Of a stretch of 64,000 nucleotides of DNA, positions 45,964 through 55,113 are shown in pieces (position 1 is the stretch's first letter; each line of letters opens with the position of its first letter). Under the pieces are notes generated by a model. The model ran no database searches, was not told the DNA's origin, and worked only from the letters and a program-made list of their open reading frames with translations. The stretch spans positions 29,064-93,063 of the forward strand of contig JAWXCK010000112.1 in NCBI GenBank assembly GCA_034408855.1, read 5' to 3'. The DNA comes from JAIYDQ01 sp034408855. GTDB lineage: Bacteria > Planctomycetota > Planctomycetia > Pirellulales > Pirellulaceae. A program made the position numbers and the translations under genes.

Positions 45964-48012
45964 ATGAATGGCATCCGGCTTGACCATAATGGAGAAAACC
46001 AATTGCCGATTGCGTTAGATAAAGCTGAACTGCAGGACTTGCATTCAAATAGGGACTGCCGAGTACATACAATGGGATTCAAACTTGCATCAGGCGACAT
46101 TCCGTTAAGCGGCTATACGATCCGCCGTGGAATCGGCATGGGCGGGTTCGGCGAAGTTTATTTTGCGGTTTCAGATTCCGGAAAAGAAGTGGCGATGAAA
46201 CGCATTCATCGTAATCTCGACATCGAGCTTCGCGGTGCCAGCCATTGCCTGAACCTTCGACACCCGAACTTGGTCGGCTTATTCGACATTCGACAGGAAG
46301 ATGCCGATCAAGCTTGGATCGTGATGGAGTATATCGCCGGCGACAGCCTCAAAGATCGACTAGATCGTGAGCCTAACGGACTACCGATCAAGGAAGTTCT
46401 CCATCTCTTTGGACAAATGGCGGCCGGTGTTCAATACCTTCACGAACAAGGCATTGTCCATCGGGACCTTAAGCCGGCCAATATTTTTATCGAAAACAAT
46501 TTGGTCAAAATCGGCGACTATGGACTATCAAAGTTCATCTCGGCTTCGCGACGCGGTGGCCAAACCGAGAGCGTTGGTACATTTCACTATATGGCACCCG
46601 AAATTGGTAAAGGCGAATACGGTCGAGAAATCGATATCTATTCACTGGGGATCATGCTCTATGAAATGCTGACCGGGCATGTTCCGTTCGACGGTGAAAG
46701 TGTTCAAGAAATTGTGCTCAAACATTTATCGGCGGACCCAGATCTAAGCTCGTTGGAATCGCCCTATCGCGAAGTCATTATGAAAGCCATGGCGAAAGAT
46801 CCGAAGCAACGCTTCGAAAGTGTTGCCGCGATGCTAAGGCCACTCGGAATTTCGATCGATGCGTCGGGCATGGCCGTTATCGGTGAACGCGATTCGCAGA
46901 GTAGTGGATTGCCGGTCGGAACTGATCCTCCAGCCGCCGCCAGTCCGCCAACGCTACGTCGACGATACTATCAAGAGCCGATCGCCAATGAAATCGCCAG
47001 TATTTTGGCCGAGATTCAAAATCAATTCAATCGAATTCGTTATGGTTCACCGTGGTATGTGATGACGCTCATCGTCTTCATTGGTTTGCTGGTGACGTTC
47101 GGTCCAGCTTTTGTTCCAGCCATCGTTTTCGCAGCTCTCGGCTATGTGCCCTACTACATTTTTTGGTATTTGCTTTTCCGACGAGCTCCACTGCGCGTTC
47201 ACAACGTGCGGTATGTTGCCCCGAATGCAGCTTCGCACGTCGTAGCAAAGCCAACTGCGATTCCGTCGAACGCGATTCCAAAGCTTCGGCCGATCTCGTT
47301 TCAAGAATGGCAAGCGAAGCAGCGAACACTCTTGGAAGCTAAACCGTTTGCCAATCGCTGGTTCGAATGGACACGTTCTACTTTAACGGCAACGGGAGCG
47401 CTGGGAGTGATGTCGTTGGGCGGATTTCTTGTGGCGCTGACGAAACACGATACATGGCTTATCGGGCCTGAACTTGTGGCGGTCGGAACTTGGACCGTAG
47501 CTATGACGTTGCTCGGTAGCTGGGCAATTTTATTTTTTGCGAAACTCTGGGAAAACCGCAGCGAAGATACATTAGTATATCGATTCGTCATGATGGCGAT
47601 CGGTCTTGGGCTTGGTGGGATGGCATGGGCCTTGAGCGAATTCTTGATGGTTCCTTGGGACGACGTATCAGCGGTACGTTCAACGCATCGAGCGTTCGAT
47701 TGGAAATGGTTTTATCAAGGATCGATACCACAGCTTCCAGCCTTCCTCGCCTATTTCGGACTTTTATTTGGAGCTATTCGATGGTGGCGGCAAGCTGACG
47801 TGCTTCGCCGTCATCGGTTTAGTATTTTCAGCGTTCTCTGGACGGTTTTGATTGCGTCATTGATTAGCGGCCTCGTATATTTCCCAACTCCCTGGTGTCT
47901 AATAGTAGCCGGAGCGACCTCCATGTTGACGCAGATCGCAACTCGAAGTCTCGACTCGCGCAGCCGTCCTCGCTTTGTAGATATGTCGACGGGGATGGAG
48001 GCGAACATATGA
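45964..48012 (+). CDS. Membrane Ser/Thr protein kinase
   Basis: This is a 682-residue protein. The kinase domain covers ~50-300: glycine loop GMGGFGEVYFA, catalytic Lys79 (VAMKR), catalytic loop VHRDLKPANIF (Asp168), DYG in place of DFG (Asp185) and APE at 211-213. All core residues are kept, so it should be active. The C-terminal half has at least six membrane helices, beginning near 366 (WYVMTLIVFIGLLVTFG), so the kinase is tethered in the membrane. In planctomycetes such kinases are frequent. It overlaps the next gene by four bases (ATGA). An internal ATG at 46072 is a possible shorter start. Confidence 0.93.
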   Translation: MNGIRLDHNGENQLPIALDKAELQDLHSNRDCRVHTMGFKLASGDIPLSGYTIRRGIGMGGFGEVYFAVSDSGKEVAMKRIHRNLDIELRGASHCLNLRHPNLVGLFDIRQEDADQAWIVMEYIAGDSLKDRLDREPNGLPIKEVLHLFGQMAAGVQYLHEQGIVHRDLKPANIFIENNLVKIGDYGLSKFISASRRGGQTESVGTFHYMAPEIGKGEYGREIDIYSLGIMLYEMLTGHVPFDGESVQEIVLKHLSADPDLSSLESPYREVIMKAMAKDPKQRFESVAAMLRPLGISIDASGMAVIGERDSQSSGLPVGTDPPAAASPPTLRRRYYQEPIANEIASILAEIQNQFNRIRYGSPWYVMTLIVFIGLLVTFGPAFVPAIVFAALGYVPYYIFWYLLFRRAPLRVHNVRYVAPNAASHVVAKPTAIPSNAIPKLRPISFQEWQAKQRTLLEAKPFANRWFEWTRSTLTATGALGVMSLGGFLVALTKHDTWLIGPELVAVGTWTVAMTLLGSWAILFFAKLWENRSEDTLVYRFVMMAIGLGLGGMAWALSEFLMVPWDDVSAVRSTHRAFDWKWFYQGSIPQLPAFLAYFGLLFGAIRWWRQADVLRRHRFSIFSVLWTVLIASLISGLVYFPTPWCLIVAGATSMLTQIATRSLDSRSRPRFVDMSTGMEANI

Positions 48013-48713
48013 CTTCTCAACATTCGATGTGGCCTCGCTTCTTTAAAATAGTCGCCCTGGTCGCTTTTCTCGGAATGATGACCATGGCTTTTTCGGTTGT
48101 TAAAGTGCGAGAACAGCGTCAACGCAGCGCGGAGCCGATGGAATACGACCTTGCCCAGCGAGTCTCACAGTCGATTCCGAAAGTTGCATCGAAGTCGCAG
48201 ATTGAATTAGATGATAGGCAAACCGATAAGGAATCTATAAGCCAACCGCTTCTACCGCCAGATTGTCCCGAGTGGGTTGCTCAACCCGACAACGTCGCAG
48301 GCTCCATCCATCACATTGCCGTTGGTACCGATCTAGCAAACTCGAAAGAGGAGGCTCGAACAAAGCTTGACGAAGCGATGTTGAGCGGGATTCGTCGATA
48401 TATCGACGAGCATCTATCGGATAACCAAAGTATCGCAGCCAAGCTCGACAAGTTGAATGCCGAATGGATTCGAAAGCATCTAATGGACGAAGATTTTCAG
48501 TATGACGCCGAGATATCGAGACTTGGTGAAACGTATCATCAGCTTTGGGTTCAACTGAAGATTGGACCGGATGAACGAGACACCCTCGCGCAATGGATAC
48601 AGGGACTTGAAACATTTCAAAGAGCTCGTGCGGTCGGATTGGCAGGCGGCATAGCTGTATTTTGCCTGGTTGTCCTGAACGCGGGCTTGGGAATCTTCGT
48701 CAAGAAACCCTAA
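48009..48713 (+). CDS. Two-helix membrane protein of the kinase operon, unknown
   Basis: This 234-residue protein overlaps the kinase stop by four bases (ATGA), a mark of translational coupling. Helix 1 lies at about 10-30 (IVALVAFLGMMTMAFSVV) and helix 2 at about 206-228 (AVGLAGGIAVFCLVVLNAG). Between them lies a ~170-residue soluble domain, probably periplasmic, with acidic helices (EARTKLDEAMLSGIRRYIDEH). No family is recognised. It is likely a co-sensor or regulator of the kinase. Confidence 0.78.
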   Translation: MTSQHSMWPRFFKIVALVAFLGMMTMAFSVVKVREQRQRSAEPMEYDLAQRVSQSIPKVASKSQIELDDRQTDKESISQPLLPPDCPEWVAQPDNVAGSIHHIAVGTDLANSKEEARTKLDEAMLSGIRRYIDEHLSDNQSIAAKLDKLNAEWIRKHLMDEDFQYDAEISRLGETYHQLWVQLKIGPDERDTLAQWIQGLETFQRARAVGLAGGIAVFCLVVLNAGLGIFVKKP

Positions 48714-48738
48714 ATGGACCATACGCTTATTGTTGGTA

Positions 48739-48760
48739 GTTCCGCCTTTAGGCGGCGAAC
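48739..48760. repeat. Hairpin repeat with core CCGCCTTTAGGCGG
   Basis: GTTCCGCC TTTA GGCGG CGAAC folds into an eight-pair stem with a 4-base loop and a two-base bulge, 26 bp after the kinase operon. It could act as its terminator. Hairpins with this core recur in related genomes, in my memory; no second copy is in this window. Confidence 0.45.
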
Positions 48761-48931
48761 CTTCAAGCCAACTCCAATCCGCTCCCCATTATTCCGGCGA
48801 AAGCCAAGCCGACGAACGTTACCCTAGGATTTGCTAGTTCGCATCACCATTTTTCATGTACAATGAAGGCTATTGGATTGCGAGTCGCCTCTTAATTTTG
48901 ACGTTCGTTTTAATGCGGTAAAATAATCGAG

Positions 48932-50674
48932 ATGATCCTTCCAAAATCGCTGCAAAATATTGCGCATGGAGATGAGACGATTTTAAAAACGATACAGCTT
49001 GGAATATGCGGAATGGCAATTTGCGGCCTGGTTTGCGCAAGTTCGCTTGCCGACAAGGGTGGCGGCGGGAAACCGAGCAGCGGTGGAAATAAATCCAGCG
49101 GCGGAGGCGACAAAAAGTTTAGCGGTGGCGGTAACAGTAAGCCGAGTGGCGGAAACAGCAAGCCAAGTGGCGGTGACAGGAAGTTTAGCGGTGGCAACTT
49201 CAACATCGACCGCAGCGGTGGAAACAGTAAGCCAAAAAGCGCTCCTGGCTTTTCAGTTGATCGAAGCGGAAAGGGGAACGAACTACGCGAGGCATCGAAA
49301 GCTCTGAGCCAGCCATCGTTCTCGGGTTCTTCAAACAACGATTTTCGCGGAGAGCAGTCGTCCAAGAATTTTTTGAGCGATAGGAACGACTCGAAGAATA
49401 GCTACGGCAATTTGAATTTCTCAAACAACAATCAGGGGAAGAACCAAGGTAAGAACTCGTTCAGCAATCAATTCAATGAGCGGCATCAAAATTGGCATCG
49501 CGGGTTCTCGTCAAGCATCTTCGTTGGACAGCCGTGGGGCTGGTCTTCGGGATGGGGCGGTAATGGGTATGGGAATGGACAAGGCTGGGGTGTTGGAAAT
49601 GGATGGAATGATTGGTGGGGCCCCGGCGGTTACGCGCCGCTTGCTTTTCAAAGCGGCTACCGGACGTATCAAAATCCTTATTGCCTCCAGCCGCTCGTCT
49701 TGGGATCGACAATAATCGACTACTCGCAACCGCTCATTCCAATTCACGATCTAAGTTTGTACGGTGGGCAAGCCGGAACCAACGATTCGCTCGCGTCGTA
49801 TGGCTTGGCACAATTTGAGCAAGCTCGACGAGCATTTTTTAACGGCGATTATTCGTCGGCTTTGGGAGCAGCCTACCAAGCATTGGAGCGACTTCCTTCC
49901 GACGAAGCGTTGCGCGAGTTTGTTTCTCTCGTACATTTCGCTCAGGGAAACTATCGAGAGTCGGCGAGCGCGATACATTCGGTGCTTGCAGTGGGGCCAG
50001 GCTGGAGTTGGGCAACGCTGAGCAGTCTATATCCCGATGTGGCTGTCTATACTCACCAGCTTCGGGCGGCTGAAGCGTATCAGCAATCCAAACCTAACGA
50101 AGCTTATCCGCAGTTCCTCTTGGCATACCATTACTTGACAACCGGTCACCGCGATGCAGCCGCAAATCAATTGCGACGATTGCTCGCAGTAGAACCCAAC
50201 GATCGAGTCGCAGCTCAACTACTGACGGGATTGACCGCTGAAACATCGTCACCGCCGCAGCCGACGGCTAAACCACGTTCGCCTTCGATCTCGTCAGATC
50301 GCGAAGCGGAGGTCGAAATCGTACCTGCCGCCGTCTTGCCAGCACCGATGCCGCCAAAAGACGGCCAAGGCTCGCAGTCTCCTGATACGGATGCTTTGGT
50401 CGGGGCATGGACCGCAACTCGCGAAGACGGTTCAATGTTCAAGCTCAACATCGATGCTACGAATCGATTCAACTGGGTTTTTACCCAACGCGATCAAAGC
50501 AACGAAATGACCGGGAAGTACTCCTTAGCCAACAATTTACTGGTCCTTGAGTCGGCAGAAGGTGGGGCTATGATCGGTCGAGTTAGCGATATCAGCCCTA
50601 ACCAGTTCCGATTCAAACTCGTTGGAGCACCGGAAAATGATCCGGGATTGATTTTCCAGAAAAAGCGAGAATGA
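48932..50674 (+). CDS. Secreted Gly/Ser-rich protein with TPR and C-terminal lipocalin-like domain
   Basis: This is a 580-residue protein. The first ~41 residues carry a signal peptide (IQLGICGMAICGLVCASSLA). Residues ~42-110 are repeats of GGNSKPSGG and GGDKKFSGG type. A Ser/Asn/Gly-rich stretch and a Trp/Gly-rich patch follow to ~235. TPR-like helices follow at ~290-430 (FEQARRAFFNGDYSSALGAA, FLLAYHYLTTGHRDAAANQL). The last ~80 residues (LVGAWTATREDGSMFKLNID to the end) look like a small beta-barrel domain. The gene stands alone, with 218 bp upstream. Confidence 0.78.
   Translation: MILPKSLQNIAHGDETILKTIQLGICGMAICGLVCASSLADKGGGGKPSSGGNKSSGGGDKKFSGGGNSKPSGGNSKPSGGDRKFSGGNFNIDRSGGNSKPKSAPGFSVDRSGKGNELREASKALSQPSFSGSSNNDFRGEQSSKNFLSDRNDSKNSYGNLNFSNNNQGKNQGKNSFSNQFNERHQNWHRGFSSSIFVGQPWGWSSGWGGNGYGNGQGWGVGNGWNDWWGPGGYAPLAFQSGYRTYQNPYCLQPLVLGSTIIDYSQPLIPIHDLSLYGGQAGTNDSLASYGLAQFEQARRAFFNGDYSSALGAAYQALERLPSDEALREFVSLVHFAQGNYRESASAIHSVLAVGPGWSWATLSSLYPDVAVYTHQLRAAEAYQQSKPNEAYPQFLLAYHYLTTGHRDAAANQLRRLLAVEPNDRVAAQLLTGLTAETSSPPQPTAKPRSPSISSDREAEVEIVPAAVLPAPMPPKDGQGSQSPDTDALVGAWTATREDGSMFKLNIDATNRFNWVFTQRDQSNEMTGKYSLANNLLVLESAEGGAMIGRVSDISPNQFRFKLVGAPENDPGLIFQKKRE
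49075..49250 (+). repeat. Gly/Ser-coding tandem repeat
   Basis: About six imperfect units of 24-30 bases, built from AGCGGTGGC or AGTGGCGG and AACAGTAAGCC or AAAAAGTTT, encode the GGNSKPSGG-type repeats of the secreted protein. Unit number is likely to vary between strains. Confidence 0.7.
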
Positions 50675-50679
50675 AACGT

Positions 50680-50745
50680 TGCAACGCTCGTTCCCAGGCT
50701 CTCGCCGGGCACGCCCTGCTTCCAAGACTCCGTGTCCAGCAAGAA
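50680..50745. repeat. Likely dispersed repeat remnant (GTTCCCAGGCTC type)
   Basis: The segment from AACGCTCGTTCCCAGGCT to AAGAAGCGTGACGAACC has a mirrored layout and resembles the GTTCCCAGGCTCTGCCTGGG elements common between planctomycete and cyanobacterial genes. It begins 6 bp after a stop codon, in a 241-bp gap. Identity is from memory of the motif. Confidence 0.45.
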
Positions 50746-50915
50746 GCGTGACGAACCGGGTGCTATCGCACTGCGGCGGATGAAAAATTTAGGATAGAGC
50801 AATGGATGCTGTCAATCGTTGCAACGGGTATACTGAGGAATCTATTTGCGCATAGCTTGGCTTTAGCGCAATGTTACTTGCCCGTCACCAGTCGCGTTTA
50901 GAAAAGGAGCAATCC

Positions 50916-52115
50916 ATGCGTTTCGACTTTATTACGCAAGCACTACGTACATCTTTCACATTGATGCTGACTAGTTCTTTTTTCTTGGCAGCACCAACAC
51001 TCACTGGGCTTTGTGACGAGAAAGAGAAAGATATCGCGGACACAACTTCTGCGAAGGAAAAGGAAGATGCGAAGGACAAAGAGGAAACCGAAGATCCTTT
51101 TGCCGTTCCGCAAGACGCTTCGGTCAAAGAGCTGCTGGCTTGGATCAATAAAGTAAAACGGACGCCGCAGCCTCGAGTTGCCGCATCGGTGACGGCCAAA
51201 AAGCTCTTCCCGGCAATTATCCAAGCCTGTGACTTAGTAATCGAACAAAGCCCTTCGGATGACGATTTCCAAAAAGCCGTCGAGGAAAAATTCTCAGCCT
51301 ATGGTGTCCTCTCACGTTATTCACCAGGGGCGATTCAAGACTTGAATGCACTTGCCAATCGATACGCTGACGATCAACGCCCCAAGATCGCGCAGTTAGC
51401 CATTGCACACTTACTATCAGTCAGAGCTTCCAACATCAAAGAAATAACCGCCGAGAACGCTCAGAAACTATCCGATGATTCGATCGCATTCCTTGTTCGT
51501 TTTGGAACCAATCGATCAACGTATTCTCCCGTGTCGACGATCGCCCGCAGTCTCGGCTACTCCGATCACACCGAGATTGCCGCCGTCATGCATGAACGCT
51601 TGGGACAGCAACTTACAGGCTCCGACGATGAAGTACTTCGAAAGCGAAGTTCGAAAATGGTCGGTGCAGCGCGTCGTCTTCGATTGCCGGGAAACAGCAT
51701 GGAGATAACAGGTATCACCGACAATGGGGACACATTCGATTGGTCGTCCTATCGAGGCAAAGTCGTCTTGGTCGATTTTTGGGCGAGCTGGTGTGGGCCA
51801 TGTATTGCTGAGATCCCGAATATGAAGAAGAACCTAGAACGCTATGGCGACCAAGGATTCGAAATCGTCGGAATCAATATGGATAGTACGCGAGCGGCAT
51901 TTGAAAAATGCGTGAAGGACAAAGAAATTTCTTGGTTGAGCATCGTGAGCGAAGAAGAGGGGAAGAAAGGTTGGGATGCGCCAACGGCTGATTATTACGG
52001 AGTCGGCGCGATTCCAACTGCGATCCTCGTCGATCAACAAGGAAAAGTCGTTTCGCTGAGAGCTCGCGGTGCCGAACTCGATAAGCTTCTTGAAGTCCTC
52101 CTGGCGGCCCCATGA
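50916..52115 (+). CDS. TlpA-like exported thioredoxin-domain protein
   Basis: This is a 399-residue periplasmic protein. A signal peptide covers ~1-30 (LMLTSSFFLAAPTLTGLC), followed by an acidic Lys/Glu/Asp-rich linker and a helical region of ~200 residues. The C-terminal TlpA domain (about 265-399) has WASWCGPCIAEIPNM with the redox Cys pair and the cis-Pro stretch VGAIPTAILVD. It probably reduces or forms disulfides, for example for cytochrome maturation. AAAAGGAG lies upstream of the ATG. It overlaps the next gene by four bases, so it belongs to the PSCyt1/DUF1501 operon. Confidence 0.9.
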   Translation: MRFDFITQALRTSFTLMLTSSFFLAAPTLTGLCDEKEKDIADTTSAKEKEDAKDKEETEDPFAVPQDASVKELLAWINKVKRTPQPRVAASVTAKKLFPAIIQACDLVIEQSPSDDDFQKAVEEKFSAYGVLSRYSPGAIQDLNALANRYADDQRPKIAQLAIAHLLSVRASNIKEITAENAQKLSDDSIAFLVRFGTNRSTYSPVSTIARSLGYSDHTEIAAVMHERLGQQLTGSDDEVLRKRSSKMVGAARRLRLPGNSMEITGITDNGDTFDWSSYRGKVVLVDFWASWCGPCIAEIPNMKKNLERYGDQGFEIVGINMDSTRAAFEKCVKDKEISWLSIVSEEEGKKGWDAPTADYYGVGAIPTAILVDQQGKVVSLRARGAELDKLLEVLLAAP

Positions 52116-55000
52116 GTTCCATTCGGCTCGAATGCGTTGTCATCGCCATCGTCGGCAGATTTCTACTTATTTCGTCGTTATTCGCAGAAGCTGCTACGCC
52201 GGTCTTCGAACGCGACGTATTGCCGATCTTCGAGCTTCGTTGCAGCAAATGCCACGGCGACAAAGTTCAAAAAGGTGATTTGGATCTTTCGTCGATTGGA
52301 GGCGTCCGCCGTGGCGGTGAATCAGGCGAAGCACTCATCGCCAATTCGCTAGTCGAAAGTTATCTTTGGAAAATGGTCGAGCGTGGCGAGATGCCTCCCG
52401 AAGGGCAGTCTCGACTAACCGATAAAGAACTTGTAAGTCTTCGCAGTTGGATAGAATCTGGCGGCAACTCGATCAGCCTCGAGGAAGTTTCTGATGGGAC
52501 GCTCACTCAGCACGACGTGTTGCCAATCCTCTTGCTGCGATGTGTTGCGTGCCATGGTGCAACGCTCAAACGCGGTGATGTTGATCTTAGAAGTTTAGCG
52601 GCGATGCGTCAGGGCGGAAAAAACGGACCCGTTTTAGTGAGCGGCGATCCCAACGCCAGCTTGATGATTCAACGAATCGAAAGCGAAGCCTGTCCGCCTC
52701 GCGAATTGTTGCTCAAGTTCTTCGTCAAGCGACCATCCGCGACGGAGCTTGCCAAGCTTCGTGACTGGATTGACGACGGTGCACTCGCAGGCGATGTGGA
52801 ACCCGATGTTGCGACGACTGAACCTGATCGACTGGTTACCGACGAAGATCGAAAACATTGGGCTTTTCAGCCATTGATGGATTTTGACGACACTCGAAGC
52901 CTGGATGACTTTGTCCTTCAGAAACTCAATGAAAATGGCTTAGAGTTTTCTTTAGAGGCAAGCCGCGACACACTCATACGTCGGGCGTATTTGGATCTTG
53001 TCGGCATGCCGCCAGATTTAGAAGAGTGGAAGCACTGGCACGAAAACGCGAGTACCGATTGGTATTCGCAAATGATTGAATCTCTCTTGGCGTCGCCGCA
53101 TTATGGCGAGCGTTGGGGACGCTACTGGCTTGATGTCGCGGGCTACTCCGATTCAGAAGGGGGGGTATCGGCAGATCCGATACGTGAAGTAGCGTGGAAA
53201 TATCGCGACTACGTCGTGCGAGCATTCAATAAAGACAAGCCTTACGATCGATTTCTATTGGAGCAAATGGCAGGCGATGAATTGCTCGATTATGAGAATG
53301 CGAGTGTCGTCACCGAGCCGATGGTCGAGAATCTGGTGGCGACCGGATTTTTGCGAATGGGGATCGATCAGACGGGTTCGCGAACAATGAATTACGTCCC
53401 CGAACGGCTTGGTGTCATCGGCGATGCCATCGCCGTAGTCGGTTCGGGAGTCATGGGGCTGACGTTGGAGTGCGCGAAATGCCATTCGCATAAATATGAC
53501 GCGATCCCACATCGCGACTACTACCGATTCAAAGCGATTTTTCAAGGCGCATTGGATGAGCACGATTGGTTGAGTTTCAAGAATCGTGTATTGAGTATTG
53601 ACACGCCCGAACGTCGCCAACGCGTCGCCGAAGTGAACCCGCCGTTGGCTGCTGCGATGAAGCGACTAGAAGTTCAACTGCGCAAATCGATCGTAACACT
53701 TCAACTAGAGACGCTTCGCCAACACTATCCCTTGCAAACTGAATCGCAACATCAGGAAACGGTGGCCGCCTTAAAAATCGCTGACAATAACCGCTCGTTG
53801 CAGCAGCGAATCCTCGTCGAAAAGCTGCAGCGGGCTGAATTGATTCCCGATTCCGAACAACAGTCGTCGGTTGCCATCGCTCGAGAAGAAGTCCAATCGC
53901 TCGAACGGGAGTTTGCGGCGATCCGCCGTAAAATGGAACCGTCTCTTTCGATTCGAGCGCTGTGGGATCGAGGCGATCCGTCGCCTACGTACTTGCTTCG
54001 TCGTGGCGAACACGATCGGGCTGGTCCCTTGGTCGGACCTGGAGTTCCGTCGGTCCTGACCGATGGCCAAACACCTTTTGAATTCGAACCACCGTTCCCC
54101 CATGGAACCGCTAAGACCGGTCGACGGCTAGCCTTCGCTCGTTGGTTGACGCAAGCCAACCATCCGCTCACCTCACGAGTCATGGTGAATCGCGTCTGGT
54201 ATCATCATTTCGGAAGTGGACTAGTCCGCTCGATCGAAAATTTTGGCGTGAAAGGCGAACTGCCATCGCATCCTGAACTTCTAGATTGGTTGGCGGTTCA
54301 GTTTCTTCAGCACAACTGGAGTGTTAAAGAACTTCATCGGGTCGTGATGAATTCGCAGACCTACCGGCAATCCAGCCAGATTACGCCGGAAGTCGTTGAG
54401 CATGATCCGCAAAATATACTTTGGTCTCGGATGCCACTTCGACGAATGGACGCCGAATCGCTATACGATTCGTTGTTGCAGGTTTCTGGCGGACTTGACG
54501 ATCGTTTCTTTGGTCCGCCAGACTCCGTCACAGTGGACCGCGACGGAATGGTCAGCGTAGATCCGACGACGAAGGAAAAATGGCGCCGTAGTATTTACGC
54601 TCAATACCGTCGCACGGAGACTCCAACGATGATGGATACATTTGACTATCCCGAGATGGGGCCAAACTGCGTTGTTCGGAGCGTATCGATCGTTTCTCCG
54701 CAATCCCTGATGATGATGAACAATGATCACGTTTATAATTTGGCTAGGCTATTAGCCAAACGAGTGGAGGCGATTTCGAGCAAAGCTGCTTCGAATCCAT
54801 CAAGTGACGATAAATTGGCATCGCAAGTGGAACTTGTATACGAGCTAACGTTGAGCAGACAGCCAAGCGACAAGGAACGCCAGACCTCGATCGCGTCCCT
54901 GAGAGAATTGTACCGGCTTTGTGAGGGAGAGCACCAAGCACCGCTGGTAACGTTTTGTCACACAGTTTTGAATTCAGCTTCTTTTATGTATATCGATTGA
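52112..55000 (+). CDS. PSCyt1-PSCyt1-DUF1549-DUF1553 protein
   Basis: This is a 962-residue exported protein. Two cytochrome-like PSCyt1 domains lie in tandem (CSKCHGDKVQKGDLDL and CVACHGATLKRGDVDL). The DUF1549 domain contains EASRDTLIRRAYLDLVGMPP and GERWGRYWLDVAGYSDSEGG. A further CAKCHSHKYD heme motif follows, then DUF1553 with LTSRVMVNRVWYHHFGSGLV and FGVKGELPSHPELLDWLA, and a long tail. These proteins are nearly always paired with DUF1501, as here. The role is unknown. Its start overlaps the TlpA stop; a 114-bp gap with repeats separates it from DUF1501. Confidence 0.93.
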   Translation: MSSIRLECVVIAIVGRFLLISSLFAEAATPVFERDVLPIFELRCSKCHGDKVQKGDLDLSSIGGVRRGGESGEALIANSLVESYLWKMVERGEMPPEGQSRLTDKELVSLRSWIESGGNSISLEEVSDGTLTQHDVLPILLLRCVACHGATLKRGDVDLRSLAAMRQGGKNGPVLVSGDPNASLMIQRIESEACPPRELLLKFFVKRPSATELAKLRDWIDDGALAGDVEPDVATTEPDRLVTDEDRKHWAFQPLMDFDDTRSLDDFVLQKLNENGLEFSLEASRDTLIRRAYLDLVGMPPDLEEWKHWHENASTDWYSQMIESLLASPHYGERWGRYWLDVAGYSDSEGGVSADPIREVAWKYRDYVVRAFNKDKPYDRFLLEQMAGDELLDYENASVVTEPMVENLVATGFLRMGIDQTGSRTMNYVPERLGVIGDAIAVVGSGVMGLTLECAKCHSHKYDAIPHRDYYRFKAIFQGALDEHDWLSFKNRVLSIDTPERRQRVAEVNPPLAAAMKRLEVQLRKSIVTLQLETLRQHYPLQTESQHQETVAALKIADNNRSLQQRILVEKLQRAELIPDSEQQSSVAIAREEVQSLEREFAAIRRKMEPSLSIRALWDRGDPSPTYLLRRGEHDRAGPLVGPGVPSVLTDGQTPFEFEPPFPHGTAKTGRRLAFARWLTQANHPLTSRVMVNRVWYHHFGSGLVRSIENFGVKGELPSHPELLDWLAVQFLQHNWSVKELHRVVMNSQTYRQSSQITPEVVEHDPQNILWSRMPLRRMDAESLYDSLLQVSGGLDDRFFGPPDSVTVDRDGMVSVDPTTKEKWRRSIYAQYRRTETPTMMDTFDYPEMGPNCVVRSVSIVSPQSLMMMNNDHVYNLARLLAKRVEAISSKAASNPSSDDKLASQVELVYELTLSRQPSDKERQTSIASLRELYRLCEGEHQAPLVTFCHTVLNSASFMYID

Positions 55001-55021
55001 AAGCCATCGCGAATGCCGTGG

Positions 55022-55063
55022 CGCAAGCTTCCAGCTTGCGTACCATATTTCTTCCAACTTGCG
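55022..55063. repeat. Dispersed palindromic repeat, copy 3, with partial second copy
   Basis: CGCAAGCTTCCAGCTTGCG (55022-55040) is a perfect palindrome: arms CGCAAGCT and AGCTTGCG around TCC. A half copy CTTCCAACTTGCG follows at 55051-55063, then a GCGTACTTCATTTT direct repeat (55061 and 55082). This set lies in the 114-bp gap between the DUF1553 and DUF1501 genes, a known place for such elements. Confidence 0.7.
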
Positions 55064-55113
55064 TACTTCATTTTCGAGCATGCGTACTTCATTTTTCCGA
55101 GTCGAGTAGATTG

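Noticed and set aside
50494..50802. 102-residue minus-strand frame reading ESWKQGVPGESLG
   Set aside because: It is the translation of a repeat and the end of a real gene; such peptides are common artefacts of this repeat.
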